The position numbers and the translations under genes are program-made. A stretch of DNA of 64,000 bases from Glycomyces sp. YM15 (GTDB taxonomy: Bacteria; Actinomycetota; Actinomycetes; Mycobacteriales; Micromonosporaceae). The stretch is taken from the NCBI RefSeq assembly GCF_016918015.1, contig NZ_JAERMK010000014.1, positions 27,947 to 91,946 on the forward strand, written 5' to 3'. The notes beneath the pieces are model-generated. The model saw nothing but the letters and a program-made list of their open reading frames with translations. It was not told the origin of the DNA and did no database searches. Position 1 is the first letter of the stretch. Every line of letters starts with the position of its first letter. This document shows, piece by piece, positions 36,228 to 44,752 of the stretch.

Positions 36228-37934
36228 GTGTCACCCGCGACCATGCCTCACGCAATGCCACTCCCGACCCTGCCGCGCCTGCCACGGCGGATGCGGGCCG
36301 CGGCCCCGTCCTGGACCGAGACCACCGACGTGTGCGTCATCGGCTCCGGCGTCGCCGGGCTCACCTGCGCCCTCAACCTCCGCCGGGCCGGATTCCACGT
36401 CACCGTCGTCACCAAAGTCCGCATCGACGACGGCTCCACCCGCTGGGCCCAAGGCGGCGTCGCCGCCGTCCTCGACCCCCTCGACAGCCCCGAAGCCCAC
36501 GCCCGCGACACCCAGATCGCCGGCGTCGGCCTCTGCGACCCGGCCGCGGTCGACGTCACCGTCACCGAAGGCCCCGCCCGCATCGCCGACCTCATCCACC
36601 TCGGCACCGAATTCGACCGCCACCCCGACGGCTCACTCCAGCTCACCCGCGAAGGCGGCCACCGCGCCCGCCGCATCGTCCACGCCGGCGGCGACGCCAC
36701 CGGCGCCGAGATCCAGCGCGCCCTCCACTCCGCCGTGCTCCGCGACCCCTGGATCCGCATCATCGAGCACGCCATGGTCCTCGACCTGCTCACCGACGCC
36801 AAAGGCAACGCGGCCGGCGTCAGCCTCCACGTCCTCGGCGAAGGCGTCGAGCACGGCGTGGGCGGCGTCGAGGCCCGCGCGGTCGTGCTCGCCACCGGCG
36901 GCCTCGGTCAGATCTACCAGTCCACCACCAACCCCTCCGTGTCCATCGGCGACGGCGTGGCGCTGGCCCTCAGAGCCGGGGCGACCGTGACCGACCTCGA
37001 GTTCGTCCAGTTCCATCCGACGGCCTTGTTCCTTGGAGGCGTAGCCGGAAAGGACGGGGAGCTCAGCCTCGAGGGGATCGGCGGGGACCGACAGCCCCTG
37101 ATCACCGAGGCGATCCGCGGCGAGGGCGCGCACCTGCGCGACCACTCGGGCGAGCGGTTCATGGTCGGCGCGCACGAGCTCGCCGAGCTCGCCCCGCGCG
37201 ACGTCGTCGCCAAGGCCGCCACCGCCCGCATGCGCGCCGAAGGCAAGCCGCACGTGTGGCTCGACGCCCGCCATCTCGGCAAGGACATGCTGGAGACGCG
37301 CTTCCCCACCGTGACCTCGTCCTGCCGCGCGCTCGGCATCGACCCGGTCGTCGACATGATCCCGGTCGCGCCCGCCGCCCACTACTCCTCCGGGGGTGTG
37401 CGCACGGACCTGTTCGGCCGCACCAGTGTTCCGGGCCTCTACGCGGCCGGTGAGGCCGCCTGCACGGGCCTGCACGGCGCGAACCGCCTCGCCTCGAACT
37501 CGCTGCTCGAAGCGCTCGTGTTCGCGCAGCGCATCGCCGACGACCTCGCCGAGAACAAGCCCAGTCCCGGGGTCGCCGAAGCGCCCGAGGGCGAGGGCGA
37601 CGTCTGCTCCACGACCTCGCGCGCGCCGATCCAGGAGACGATGACCGCGGGGGCCGGGGTGCTCCGCTCCGAAGCGTCACTGGAGGCCACCGCAGCGTCG
37701 CTGACGGCTTTGGGGGACAATGTGTCAGGACGTCCGCGACCGGCCACATGGGAGGCTACGAACCTCCTCACGGTCGCCGCGGCCGTCACCGCCGCCGCCC
37801 ACCGGCGGCGGGAGACCCGAGGCAGCCACTGGCGCGAGGACCACCCCGAGGCCGAAGCGGTCTGGCTCGGTCATCTCAACCTCTCCATCAGCTCCGACGG
37901 GGAGCTCGAGACCATTTGGGAGCCCATCGCATGA
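36228..37934 (+). CDS. nadB: L-aspartate oxidase NadB
   Basis: 568 residues: FAD-binding DVCVIGSGVAGLTCALNL, STRWAQGGVAAVLDPLDSPE, GGHRARRIVHAGGDATGAEIQ, VLATGGLGQIYQSTTNP, HPTALF, and MIPVAPAAHYSSGGVRTD are the fumarate-reductase-family motifs typical of NadB. It oxidises aspartate to iminoaspartate, first step of de novo NAD synthesis. GTG start at 36228 with AAGGG upstream; ATGs at 36243 and 36255 are alternatives. It overlaps nadC by 4 nt. nadA (quinolinate synthase) is not in the window. Confidence 0.94.
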   Translation: MSPATMPHAMPLPTLPRLPRRMRAAAPSWTETTDVCVIGSGVAGLTCALNLRRAGFHVTVVTKVRIDDGSTRWAQGGVAAVLDPLDSPEAHARDTQIAGVGLCDPAAVDVTVTEGPARIADLIHLGTEFDRHPDGSLQLTREGGHRARRIVHAGGDATGAEIQRALHSAVLRDPWIRIIEHAMVLDLLTDAKGNAAGVSLHVLGEGVEHGVGGVEARAVVLATGGLGQIYQSTTNPSVSIGDGVALALRAGATVTDLEFVQFHPTALFLGGVAGKDGELSLEGIGGDRQPLITEAIRGEGAHLRDHSGERFMVGAHELAELAPRDVVAKAATARMRAEGKPHVWLDARHLGKDMLETRFPTVTSSCRALGIDPVVDMIPVAPAAHYSSGGVRTDLFGRTSVPGLYAAGEAACTGLHGANRLASNSLLEALVFAQRIADDLAENKPSPGVAEAPEGEGDVCSTTSRAPIQETMTAGAGVLRSEASLEATAASLTALGDNVSGRPRPATWEATNLLTVAAAVTAAAHRRRETRGSHWREDHPEAEAVWLGHLNLSISSDGELETIWEPIA

Positions 37935-38830
37935 GCCGATTCGCCGAAGCGCCCGGCGGGGCCGGACTGGACGAGCGCCTGCTCGCCCTCCGCCTCCACC
38001 CCGAGGACGTGTACGTGGCCGTCCAGGACTACCTGGACGAGGACCTCTCGCACGCCCGCCGCGACGTCACCTCCGAATCGATCTTCGGACCCGAGCACAA
38101 GTCCACAGTGGCCGTTACGGCCCGCGCCGACGGGCTCCTCGCGGGCCTCCCAGTCGCGCACGCGGTCTTCCACGCCATGCCCGGCGACATCGAGTTCACT
38201 TACCTGGCGAAGGAAGGCGCGCGCATCCGCGCCGGCCAGGTCCTCGCCCGAGTCACCGGCCCCACCCGCTCGCTCCTCGCGGCCGAGCGCACCGCCCTGA
38301 ACCTGCTGTGCCGCATGTGCGGCATCGCCACCCACACGCGCCGCTTCGCGGACGTCCTCGCCGACTGGCACACCACCGTCCTCGACACGCGCAAGACCAC
38401 ACCCGGCTTGCGCGCCTTCGAGAAGTACGCGGTGCGCGCCGGCGGCGGCGACAACAAGCGCATGGGCCTGTACGACGTGGCGATGATCAAGGACAACCAC
38501 AAGGAAGCGGCCGGTTCGATCAGCGAGGCCTTCGCCGCCGTCCGCTCGGCCGAGCCCGAGATCGACATCCAGGTGGAGGTCGAGACCCTCGACGAGGCGC
38601 TCGAAGCGGTCGCCGCCGGAGCCGTGTTCCTCTTGTGCGACAACATGAGCCCCAAGGAGCTGGGTGAGGTCGTCGAGGCCGTCGGGGATCGGGCCGAGCT
38701 CGAGGCCACCGGGCGCATCAGCCTTGAGAGCGCAGTCGACTACGCCGCCACCGGAGTCGACTACATCTCGGTCGGAGCGCTCACCCACTCCTCGCCCATT
38801 CTGGACATCGGACTCGACTTCGAGGAGTAG
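37931..38830 (+). CDS. nadC: Nicotinate-nucleotide pyrophosphorylase NadC
   Basis: 299 residues: DLSHARRDVTSESIF, ERTALNLLCRMCGIATHTRRF, LDTRKTTPGLRAFEKYAVRAGGGDNKRMGLYDVAMIKDNH, VEVETLDEALEA and the C-terminal GVDYISVGALTHSSP are all diagnostic. It converts quinolinate and PRPP to nicotinate mononucleotide. The ATG overlaps the nadB stop; coaX follows 3 nt after its own stop. Confidence 0.96.
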   Translation: MSRFAEAPGGAGLDERLLALRLHPEDVYVAVQDYLDEDLSHARRDVTSESIFGPEHKSTVAVTARADGLLAGLPVAHAVFHAMPGDIEFTYLAKEGARIRAGQVLARVTGPTRSLLAAERTALNLLCRMCGIATHTRRFADVLADWHTTVLDTRKTTPGLRAFEKYAVRAGGGDNKRMGLYDVAMIKDNHKEAAGSISEAFAAVRSAEPEIDIQVEVETLDEALEAVAAGAVFLLCDNMSPKELGEVVEAVGDRAELEATGRISLESAVDYAATGVDYISVGALTHSSPILDIGLDFEE

Positions 38831-38833
38831 ACC

Positions 38834-39595
38834 GTGCTGCTGTGTGTGGACATCGGGAACACCAACACGGTGCTCGCCGTGTTCGAGGGCGAGACCCTCA
38901 AGCACTCGTGGCGGATCCGCACGGACCCGCACGCCACCGCCGACGAGCTGGGGCTCACCTTCCGGGCCCTCCTCGACGGCGACGGCGTGGACCTGACCGG
39001 CATCGCCCTTTCGTCCACTGTGCCGCAACAGGGCGCGGAGGTCGCGAAGATGGTGCAGCGGTACTACCCGCACGCGCACCTGGTGCAGATCGCGCCCGGC
39101 ATCAAGACCGGCGTGCGCCTGAGCATCGACAACCCGCGCGAGGCCGGGCCCGATCGGATCGCGAACACGCACGCGGCCTTCCACCTCTACGGCGGGCCCT
39201 GCATCACCGTGGACTTCGGGACCTCGACGAACATCGACGTGATCTCCGAGCACGGCGACTTCCTCGGCGGGGCCTTCGCCCCGGGCATCGAGATCTCCAT
39301 CGACGCCCTGGCCTCACGCGCTGCGAACCTCCTCAAGATTCCGCTCGTCAAGCCCCGCAGCGTCATCGGCAAGAACACTGTGGAGTGTCTGCAGTCCGGC
39401 ATGGTCTACGGCACTGCGGCGCAGGTCGACGGCCTCGTCCGCCGCATCACCGAGGAACTGGGTGCCGAACCGACGGCGGTCGTCGCCACGGGCGGCCTCG
39501 CCCCGGTCGTGATCGAGCAGTGCGAGACGGTCACCCACTACGAACCGAACCTCACCCTGCACGGCCTCAGAATGATCTGGGACCGCAACGTCTAG
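38834..39595 (+). CDS. coaX: Type III pantothenate kinase CoaX
   Basis: 253 residues with the ASKHA-fold motifs: MLLCVDIGNTNTVLAVF (phosphate 1), PREAGPDRIANTHAAF, CITVDFGTSTNIDVI (phosphate 2), GGAFAPGIEISIDAL and VVATGGLAPVV (adenosine). It phosphorylates pantothenate, first step of CoA synthesis, thus using the product of panC. GTG start, 3 nt after nadC. Last gene of the operon. Confidence 0.95.
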   Translation: MLLCVDIGNTNTVLAVFEGETLKHSWRIRTDPHATADELGLTFRALLDGDGVDLTGIALSSTVPQQGAEVAKMVQRYYPHAHLVQIAPGIKTGVRLSIDNPREAGPDRIANTHAAFHLYGGPCITVDFGTSTNIDVISEHGDFLGGAFAPGIEISIDALASRAANLLKIPLVKPRSVIGKNTVECLQSGMVYGTAAQVDGLVRRITEELGAEPTAVVATGGLAPVVIEQCETVTHYEPNLTLHGLRMIWDRNV

Positions 39596-39726
39596 TCTCA
39601 ATGCCGATCGGTTCTGCTGGAACCGGCACCGTCACCGAAGGTCTTGGACCCTGCGTAGCTGGTGATCCTGCGACGAGCGAGGGCCGCGGAACTCGGGGAA
39701 CGCTCTCCGGGGACGCCCGCGCGCCC

Positions 39727-39732
39727 TAGGGT
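39727..39732 (+). promoter_or_regulatory. Leaderless -10 box for the MBL-fold gene
   Basis: TAGGGT, then GAAACC, then the ATG at 39739. Confidence 0.55.
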
Positions 39733-39738
39733 GAAACC

Positions 39739-40359
39739 ATGCGGCTCACCAAGTACGGCCATTCGTGCGTCCGGTTCGATACCGAACAGAGCAGTCTCGT
39801 CATCGATCCAGGCGTCCTCTCCGACCCCTCCGCCCTGGACGGCGTGGACGCCGTCTTCATCACGAACAGACATGCTCAACACTGCAACGACCCCGAGCTG
39901 AGAAAACTCACTGAGGACCGTCCCCAGATCCGAATCTACGGACCCGAATCGCTCTCAGAAGTGCTGGGGCATCTCCCCTTCACCCCGGTGAGCGCAGGCG
40001 ACGTCATACGGACCGGGGGCCTTGCGGTGGAAGTCGTCGGAAGACATCACGCCATAATCCATCCGGAACTCCCGGTGGCGGCGAATGTCGGCTATGTCAT
40101 CGACGGCATCTTCCACCCAGGCGACGCGCTCACCGTTCCCGATCTGCCTGTCCGGGCACTTCTCGTCCCAGTGGCCGCACCTTGGCTGAAACTCTCGGAG
40201 ACCGTTGAGTTCATTCGCGAAGTGGATGCACCGGCCGTGTACCCCATCCACGATGCAATCCTCACCAAAGACGGTCAGGTCATCGTCGACGCCCTGATCA
40301 CCGAACTCATCGGCGACAGGTACCAGCGCATCCCCAACGGCACCACCGTCACCGTCTGA
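39739..40359 (+). CDS. MBL-fold (UlaG-like) protein with altered metal site
   Basis: 206 residues of the actinomycete beta-lactamase-fold family: MRLTKYGHSCVRFD, IDPGVL, HLPFTPVSAGD, VEVVGRHHAIIHPELP, GYVIDGIFHPGDAL, VYPIHDAILT. The key HxHxDH motif reads NRHAQH (residues 43-48): the first His is Asn and the Asp is Gln, so two of the four usual metal/catalytic residues are missing. The later His and Asp (HPGDAL, HDA) remain. It may bind one metal or none. Start set by the -10 box. Monocistronic. Confidence 0.82.
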   Translation: MRLTKYGHSCVRFDTEQSSLVIDPGVLSDPSALDGVDAVFITNRHAQHCNDPELRKLTEDRPQIRIYGPESLSEVLGHLPFTPVSAGDVIRTGGLAVEVVGRHHAIIHPELPVAANVGYVIDGIFHPGDALTVPDLPVRALLVPVAAPWLKLSETVEFIREVDAPAVYPIHDAILTKDGQVIVDALITELIGDRYQRIPNGTTVTV

Positions 40360-40484
40360 CACTCCGGCAACGGTTCAGAGTCAAGCCGCTGGGCCGCGCA
40401 GTCGCGCTCGATTGACGGAGGGTCCGATACCGCCCATCTGCCGGGCGCACAACCCGATGCGCGGGTCGCGCGCCCGGCACCCGC

Positions 40485-41438
40485 TCAATCCTCGGGGCTG
40501 CCCAGGATCCAGGTGGTCATGCGTTTCCTCGCGTAGTGGACCAGGTGTTCCGGGTTGGCCCTGAGCCAGCCGTGGTGGCGCAGCTCGTGGGCGAGCGCCG
40601 TGTAGTGCGCCTGGTTGCACCGCTGCTCCGACAGCGGCTCGGAGAGGTGCGGTTCGCCGTAGAGCGACCGAGCGACGGCTTCGACGCCGAGGTGGTCGGG
40701 CGGCGGCACGGCCCCGCGTCCCGCCTGGCGCAGTTCGGACATGAAATCGCCGAGACGACCGTAGTCGATCGGGCCCGCTCCGAGCCCGGCACCGGGTCCG
40801 AACCGGTATTCGAGGACGACGGCGACGGCGGCGCGCAGGTGTTCGGCGGCGATGCCGTGGTCCCTCGCCGTGAACTGCTGGCGGAGTTTCGCGGCCGTGT
40901 CGACTTCGCCGACGCCGCTGCCCTCGGCGGTCGCATTCGGCTGGGCTGCTTTGGGTCGCCTTGGTGCGAGTGGCGTGGATTCGAATGCCTCGCTGAGCAT
41001 TTCGGCGCGTGTCCCCTCGGCGAGCTCGAAGCGTTCGGCCAGTTCGGCCTCGGTCATCGTCTTGTCGGCGAGTTCGTCGATGACCGCCCACATATAGGCG
41101 GCCTGCTCGGTGTGCGGGATCTCGGTGAGCAGGATCGATTCGACGGTCACCGCCCGGATCATCGCTTCGGCGCGCAGCGCCTCGAACGACCCGCCAGGGC
41201 GGTAGTGCTTGTCGTGCAGCCGTTTCGTGAACGTGGCGAGGTCGGCCGGGTCGGGTTCGTAGCCGAGCTCTTCGAGCACGAACTGGTTGAACAGGGTCAG
41301 GATGAACAGCAGGTGGCTCATGCGCTGCTCGTCGCCGATCGAGGCCGCGAGGCGTCGGGCTTCTGCGGTGTCGCCGGTGATGCGGGCGGTCGCGTGGGCG
41401 CGGAACAGCGCCGTGGTTTCGATGAGGTCCATGGTCAT
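40485..41438 (-). CDS. Hypothetical protein, last gene of a three-gene unit
   Basis: 317 residues, unrecognised. Mostly alpha-helical by composition; acidic N-terminal half (MDLIETTALFRAHATARITGDTAEARRLAASIGDEQ, MSHLLFILTLFNQFVLEELGYEP), a Pro/Ala-rich linker around residue 160, then a helical C-terminal part ending RKRMTTWILGSPED. The start ATG at 41438 overlaps the upstream stop (ATGA); an ATG two codons later has AAGGA upstream. No membrane segment or catalytic motif seen. It lies downstream of the genes at 41435 and 41812. Confidence 0.65.
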   Translation of the reverse strand: MTMDLIETTALFRAHATARITGDTAEARRLAASIGDEQRMSHLLFILTLFNQFVLEELGYEPDPADLATFTKRLHDKHYRPGGSFEALRAEAMIRAVTVESILLTEIPHTEQAAYMWAVIDELADKTMTEAELAERFELAEGTRAEMLSEAFESTPLAPRRPKAAQPNATAEGSGVGEVDTAAKLRQQFTARDHGIAAEHLRAAVAVVLEYRFGPGAGLGAGPIDYGRLGDFMSELRQAGRGAVPPPDHLGVEAVARSLYGEPHLSEPLSEQRCNQAHYTALAHELRHHGWLRANPEHLVHYARKRMTTWILGSPED

Positions 41439-41821
41439 CCTTCGCATTCGCGTTGGGCCGCTAACCAAGTGGCGGACGCTTCGCGCTTGAGTGCTGCGGC
41501 GTGGCCGGGCCGACGAGCCCAGTCGAGGTGGTCGGGTTCGGTGACGTGGAGTTCCGCCGTCGCGGAATCGGCTGCGGTGCAGTCGAAGCCGGTGATGAAG
41601 CCGAGCATCGGCGGCAGGTGTTCGGGGAAGGTGATCCACAGCCTCGGGATCGCGTACAGCACCCCGAATTGCACTCGCCGACCGGCGATCTCGACTTCGG
41701 CGACGGCCGTGAGCCCGGCCGGGTCGACCCGGCCGAACGACTTGACCGGCAGCGGGATCTCCCTGAGCGCCCTCGCATACCGGGCGCGGATGCGCTGCGG
41801 CGCGCGGCGGCCTACGCCCAT
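41435..41821 (-). CDS. Hypothetical 128-residue protein
   Basis: Unrecognised. The N-terminus is basic (GRRAPQRIRARYARALREI), the core has alternating hydrophobics (FGVLYAIPRLWITFPEHLPPMLGFITGFDCT) and a Ser/Thr/Ala-rich region, suggesting a small alpha/beta domain. It overlaps both neighbours (start inside the end of the 41812 gene, stop overlapping the next start), so all three are one transcriptional and translational unit. Confidence 0.6.
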   Translation of the reverse strand: MGVGRRAPQRIRARYARALREIPLPVKSFGRVDPAGLTAVAEVEIAGRRVQFGVLYAIPRLWITFPEHLPPMLGFITGFDCTAADSATAELHVTEPDHLDWARRPGHAAALKREASATWLAAQRECEG

Positions 41822-43563
41822 GCCGCACCTCCGGGAAGGTGGTGACGGGCCTCGAAGCGGCGTTCCCATTCGGCGATGAACGGACTGGGTCTGGAGGGCG
41901 AAGGTGTCCGGCGGGTCGCCTCCGGCGCGGCCGTTCGGTGGGCCGCCTCGGGCCCGAACGCCTTGGGCCCGAACGTCTCGGGTGTGCGTGTCGCGGTGGC
42001 GGGCATCGCGGCGCGGGCGCGCTGCGCGCCGCGCATGGCCTGGGCGAACCGGGCGGTCCGGTCCGCGAGCGCGATATGCCGGTCGGGCGGCACCGGCCCC
42101 GCCTCGCGTGGTCGGGGACGGTGGCGCAGGAGTCCGGCGATGAGGCGGATGCCGCGCGCGATCCGGCCGATGGCCGGACCGCCTTCCCGTTCGATCGCGG
42201 TCGGCGGGCGGTGCGCGGCGGCGAGGCCGGCGGACTTCTCGATGAACCGGTCCCAGGCGTCTTCGCGGAGTTTGTTGAAGCGGTGCGGAGGCTCCTCGGG
42301 GACGCTGGCGGTGCGGCGATCGGCCTGGCGTGGCAGTTGCGGGTACGGGTGGTGCTGCGGGCGTTGCGATGGCTCCGGTTCGCGAAGCGGTTCGCGCGCT
42401 TCAGGTTCGGGTGCGGATCGGGACCAAGGCCGAGGCCGTGGATCCGATTGCGGACGCGGACGCTCTTCCGGACCCGTCGACTGCCGAGACGGCGGTCCGG
42501 GAGGAATGTCGTCGTCTCGGACCGCCTCGGGGGTGCTGTCGCGGCCATCGCGACTGGCGTCGCCTTTGAGGCCGTCGTGGTCGAAGTGGTCGGCTGGCTC
42601 GGGTGCCGTGCGTTCCCGGGCCTCACGTTCGCGGGTGATGCGGGTGCGACGTTCCCAGAGCGCTTCGGCCTGCTCGGCCCACTCGGCCTTCTCGGGTTCT
42701 TCCTCGATCTCCCACCAGGGGATCGGGTCGGGGAGTTCGTCTCGGCGGTGACGGCCGGTGCGGCGGTCGGGGAACCACCCGGGGGAGCCGAACGGGCCCG
42801 GGTCGAGCACGTCGTAGGGACGGGCCCGGTCGATCAGGTAGGTGTCGCCTGGCTTGTGGCGCAAGTGCATCGGCTCGTAGCGGGGACACGATGGATCGGA
42901 GTCGGGTGCGTCCAGGTCGCAGAGGTCGGGACGGGTTTGGTACCGGTAGGCGCCCGGGGTCAGCGGGTCGGGGGAGCCGTCGGACAGGTAGAGGCGACGG
43001 TTCGCCCAGTCGTAGAAGCCGTCTGCCTCGGCGAACAGACCCGGGTTCTCCGGGTGCGGGAACGCGCGGTTGTGGCGCGGGTCGGATGAGAGCGGGCCGG
43101 GTTTACCTGGTGTGAAACCGGGAACGAACGCGCTGGAGGCGGACTCCCCTGTGTGGGCCGACGCGGGGGAGGGGTCGCCTCCGGGATTGAACCGGCCGGT
43201 GGTTTGGTCTGAAGAGGGATCGTGATCGCTGGCGGTGCGGTTCCCGGTGACGTTGTACCCGTTGGGGAGAAGGTCTCTTGAGGGGCCATACGGATTGGCG
43301 GTGTGGTCTCCGGTGGGGTCCTGTCGTGTGAGGTTTTGGTCGGGTGCCGGGTCCTCGTCGGCGAGGGCGCGGAGGCGTTTGCGCCACTTGAGGGTGAGGT
43401 CCGACGCCGCGCCACGGTCGATCCCGGTGGACGGAGCTGGACGGGAATAGGTGGACGCGTCGGCGGTGATGCCGGAGGTGGGTTCAACGCTGTGTTCGGG
43501 CTCGAACCGCCGGGAATGGCTGTTTTCAGGTACGCCGGAATAGCGTATCGTCGTAGACGACAC
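41812..43563 (-). CDS. Large low-complexity Pro/Arg/Asp-rich protein, unknown
   Basis: About 583 residues from a GTG at 43563; the frame stays open to a TTG at 43785, but that part is AT-richer and does not look coding. The middle has a recognisable but unassigned globular region (FYDWANRRLYLSDGSPDPLTPGAYRYQTRPDLCDL, DTYLIDRARPYDVLDPGPFGSPGWFPD, PIPWWEIEEEPEKAEWAEQAEALWERR); the flanks are disordered-looking, with Pro/Arg/Glu runs and later RFAQAMRGAQRARAAMP. No signal peptide or membrane helix. It may be a scaffold or a substrate of the neighbouring secretion-type cassette; that is a guess. Confidence 0.55.
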   Translation of the reverse strand: MSSTTIRYSGVPENSHSRRFEPEHSVEPTSGITADASTYSRPAPSTGIDRGAASDLTLKWRKRLRALADEDPAPDQNLTRQDPTGDHTANPYGPSRDLLPNGYNVTGNRTASDHDPSSDQTTGRFNPGGDPSPASAHTGESASSAFVPGFTPGKPGPLSSDPRHNRAFPHPENPGLFAEADGFYDWANRRLYLSDGSPDPLTPGAYRYQTRPDLCDLDAPDSDPSCPRYEPMHLRHKPGDTYLIDRARPYDVLDPGPFGSPGWFPDRRTGRHRRDELPDPIPWWEIEEEPEKAEWAEQAEALWERRTRITREREARERTAPEPADHFDHDGLKGDASRDGRDSTPEAVRDDDIPPGPPSRQSTGPEERPRPQSDPRPRPWSRSAPEPEAREPLREPEPSQRPQHHPYPQLPRQADRRTASVPEEPPHRFNKLREDAWDRFIEKSAGLAAAHRPPTAIEREGGPAIGRIARGIRLIAGLLRHRPRPREAGPVPPDRHIALADRTARFAQAMRGAQRARAAMPATATRTPETFGPKAFGPEAAHRTAAPEATRRTPSPSRPSPFIAEWERRFEARHHLPGGAAWA

Positions 43564-43586
43564 AGAAGGCTCGCTTTCTGTTGTTG

Positions 43587-43631
43587 GCCGCCCGGTGGAA
43601 TCGGATTGGTAGTCAGGGACCACCGGGCGGC
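43587..43631 (-). repeat. Hairpin in the leader of the 41812-43563 gene
   Basis: Perfect 12-bp arms (43587-43598 with 43620-43631) and a 21-nt loop, 24 nt upstream of the GTG start. If transcription begins at the TATAAA box next to it, the hairpin forms the very 5' end of the mRNA. Confidence 0.5.
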
Positions 43632-43632
43632 G

Positions 43633-43638
43633 TTTATA
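43633..43638 (-). promoter_or_regulatory. Putative -10 box for the unknown three-gene unit
   Basis: Minus-strand TATAAA, with the predicted start near 43626. No good -35 is seen. The surrounding 200 bp are unusually AT-rich for this genome. Confidence 0.35.
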
Positions 43639-43760
43639 TTCTGGCCTATCGATAAATGCTGATGCGATCTGGATGCTTCGTAACAAGCTCCGTTCGAGAC
43701 GTAAGGAATTGGCCTGCTTGGGATTGCAGATGCCGATCTCTCGATGATGACGCACCAAAA

Positions 43761-43781
43761 ACTTACGTGTCAACTTACGTG
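43761..43781. repeat. Two direct ACTTACGTG repeats, 12-nt period
   Basis: ACTTACGTG occurs at 43761-43769 and again at 43773-43781, one helical turn apart, in an AT-rich intergenic stretch. On the minus strand the same bases contain TTGACA. This may be an activator or repressor site. Confidence 0.4.
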
Positions 43782-43921
43782 ACAAAAGTGTCTAGAAGAA
43801 TTTCGAAAACACTTGGGGCGCAAGGCCACTGGCTTTGCACCCATGGTCACATCCGACTCGCGAGCTCGCCTTCTGCGATCCTCTGAGCGGCAAGGTTCTC
43901 GGCGTCTGCGAGGAGGGGTTT

Positions 43922-44089
43922 GTGAACACGGTGCGTGCCGCGATCACATCCCTTTCAGACGGTCTCGACAAGGGGCGCGAGGAAGCCGCCCGGGGCCTGC
44001 GGGAGTCCATGGCGGGCGCCGATGACGACCGCGATACGTGGAGGACCCTGCCGAACCACTACGCGCTTGGATCGGAGTTGCTCGATTGA
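43922..44089 (+). CDS. Small protein converging on the ADP-ribosyltransferase gene
   Basis: 55 residues from a GTG with a strong AGGAGGGG site upstream (VNTVRAAITSLSDGLDKGREEAARGLRESMAGADDDRDTW, ends LGSELLD); helical and charged. It is the only plus-strand gene here and converges on the toxin with 12 bp between. It could be a cognate immunity protein or a remnant of a larger gene. Not recognised. Confidence 0.4.
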   Translation: MNTVRAAITSLSDGLDKGREEAARGLRESMAGADDDRDTWRTLPNHYALGSELLD

Positions 44090-44101
44090 GAGCGGCCGGC
44101 C

Positions 44102-44752
44102 TCAACCCAGCTGCGTCATATCGATATAGGTCGTGTCGCCGTCCTGGCGCTTGTCCGTGATCTTGAAGAGCGCGCCGCGGTCGAAGAGCACTTCCTTCTG
44201 ATGCGTGAAGCTCGAATCGCGGCCGACGTCGCGTCCGGTTATCCCGTCGACCTTGAAGATGGCGCCGGGGCGTTGATCGCCGGAGAAGCCCCCGGTGGCG
44301 ATCGTCTTGAACCGGTTCGCGACCGCTTCGCTCGTGGACGTGCTCATGAACGCGGGGTCGGAGTACAGGCCGCCCTTCTTGTACTTGTCGAGCCATTCGC
44401 CTCCGGGCAGTCCGCGCCAGGTTATCCGCTCATCGGGGACAGGACGCTTCTTCAGCGCCTCCGAGATCTCGTCCGCCTGCTTGTCGAGTCGGGCCCTGTC
44501 CTCCGGGCTGTAGCTCGACTTGTCCGTCGTCCGCAGGTACCGGTTCAGCTCGTCGCTGTTGTCCGTGTAGCGGCGGACCGGGTCGTCGGTGGCGCCGCTC
44601 TGGTCGTCTCGACTGCCGTTGTCGGCGCCCCGCTCGCGGGTCTTGGGCGTCGGCGGCGAGAACCCGCCGTCGTCGAGGGCCCTGGTGAGGATCCTTGCTC
44701 CGGTGCTGGAGCCCTCGCCGTCGCTGCTGTCTCCGCCCTTGCTCCTAGCCAT
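44102..44752 (-). CDS. ADP-ribosyltransferase toxin domain protein (ART, QxE type)
   Basis: 216 residues. The N-terminal ~60 are Ser/Gly/Asp-rich and disordered; then an ART exoenzyme domain with the three classic elements: Arg in ITWRGLPGG (R113), the STS-type motif FMSTSTS (137-139), and the catalytic loop QKEVLFDRG with Q185 and Glu187. The Q-x-E form is that of C3-type enzymes, which modify Asn or other non-Arg residues, whereas Arg-modifying enzymes have E-x-E. The start overlaps the stop of the CpnT-N-like gene by 8 nt, so delivery domain and toxin are separate but coupled proteins. It is the last gene of the cassette. Target unknown. Confidence 0.87.
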   Translation of the reverse strand: MARSKGGDSSDGEGSSTGARILTRALDDGGFSPPTPKTRERGADNGSRDDQSGATDDPVRRYTDNSDELNRYLRTTDKSSYSPEDRARLDKQADEISEALKKRPVPDERITWRGLPGGEWLDKYKKGGLYSDPAFMSTSTSEAVANRFKTIATGGFSGDQRPGAIFKVDGITGRDVGRDSSFTHQKEVLFDRGALFKITDKRQDGDTTYIDMTQLG

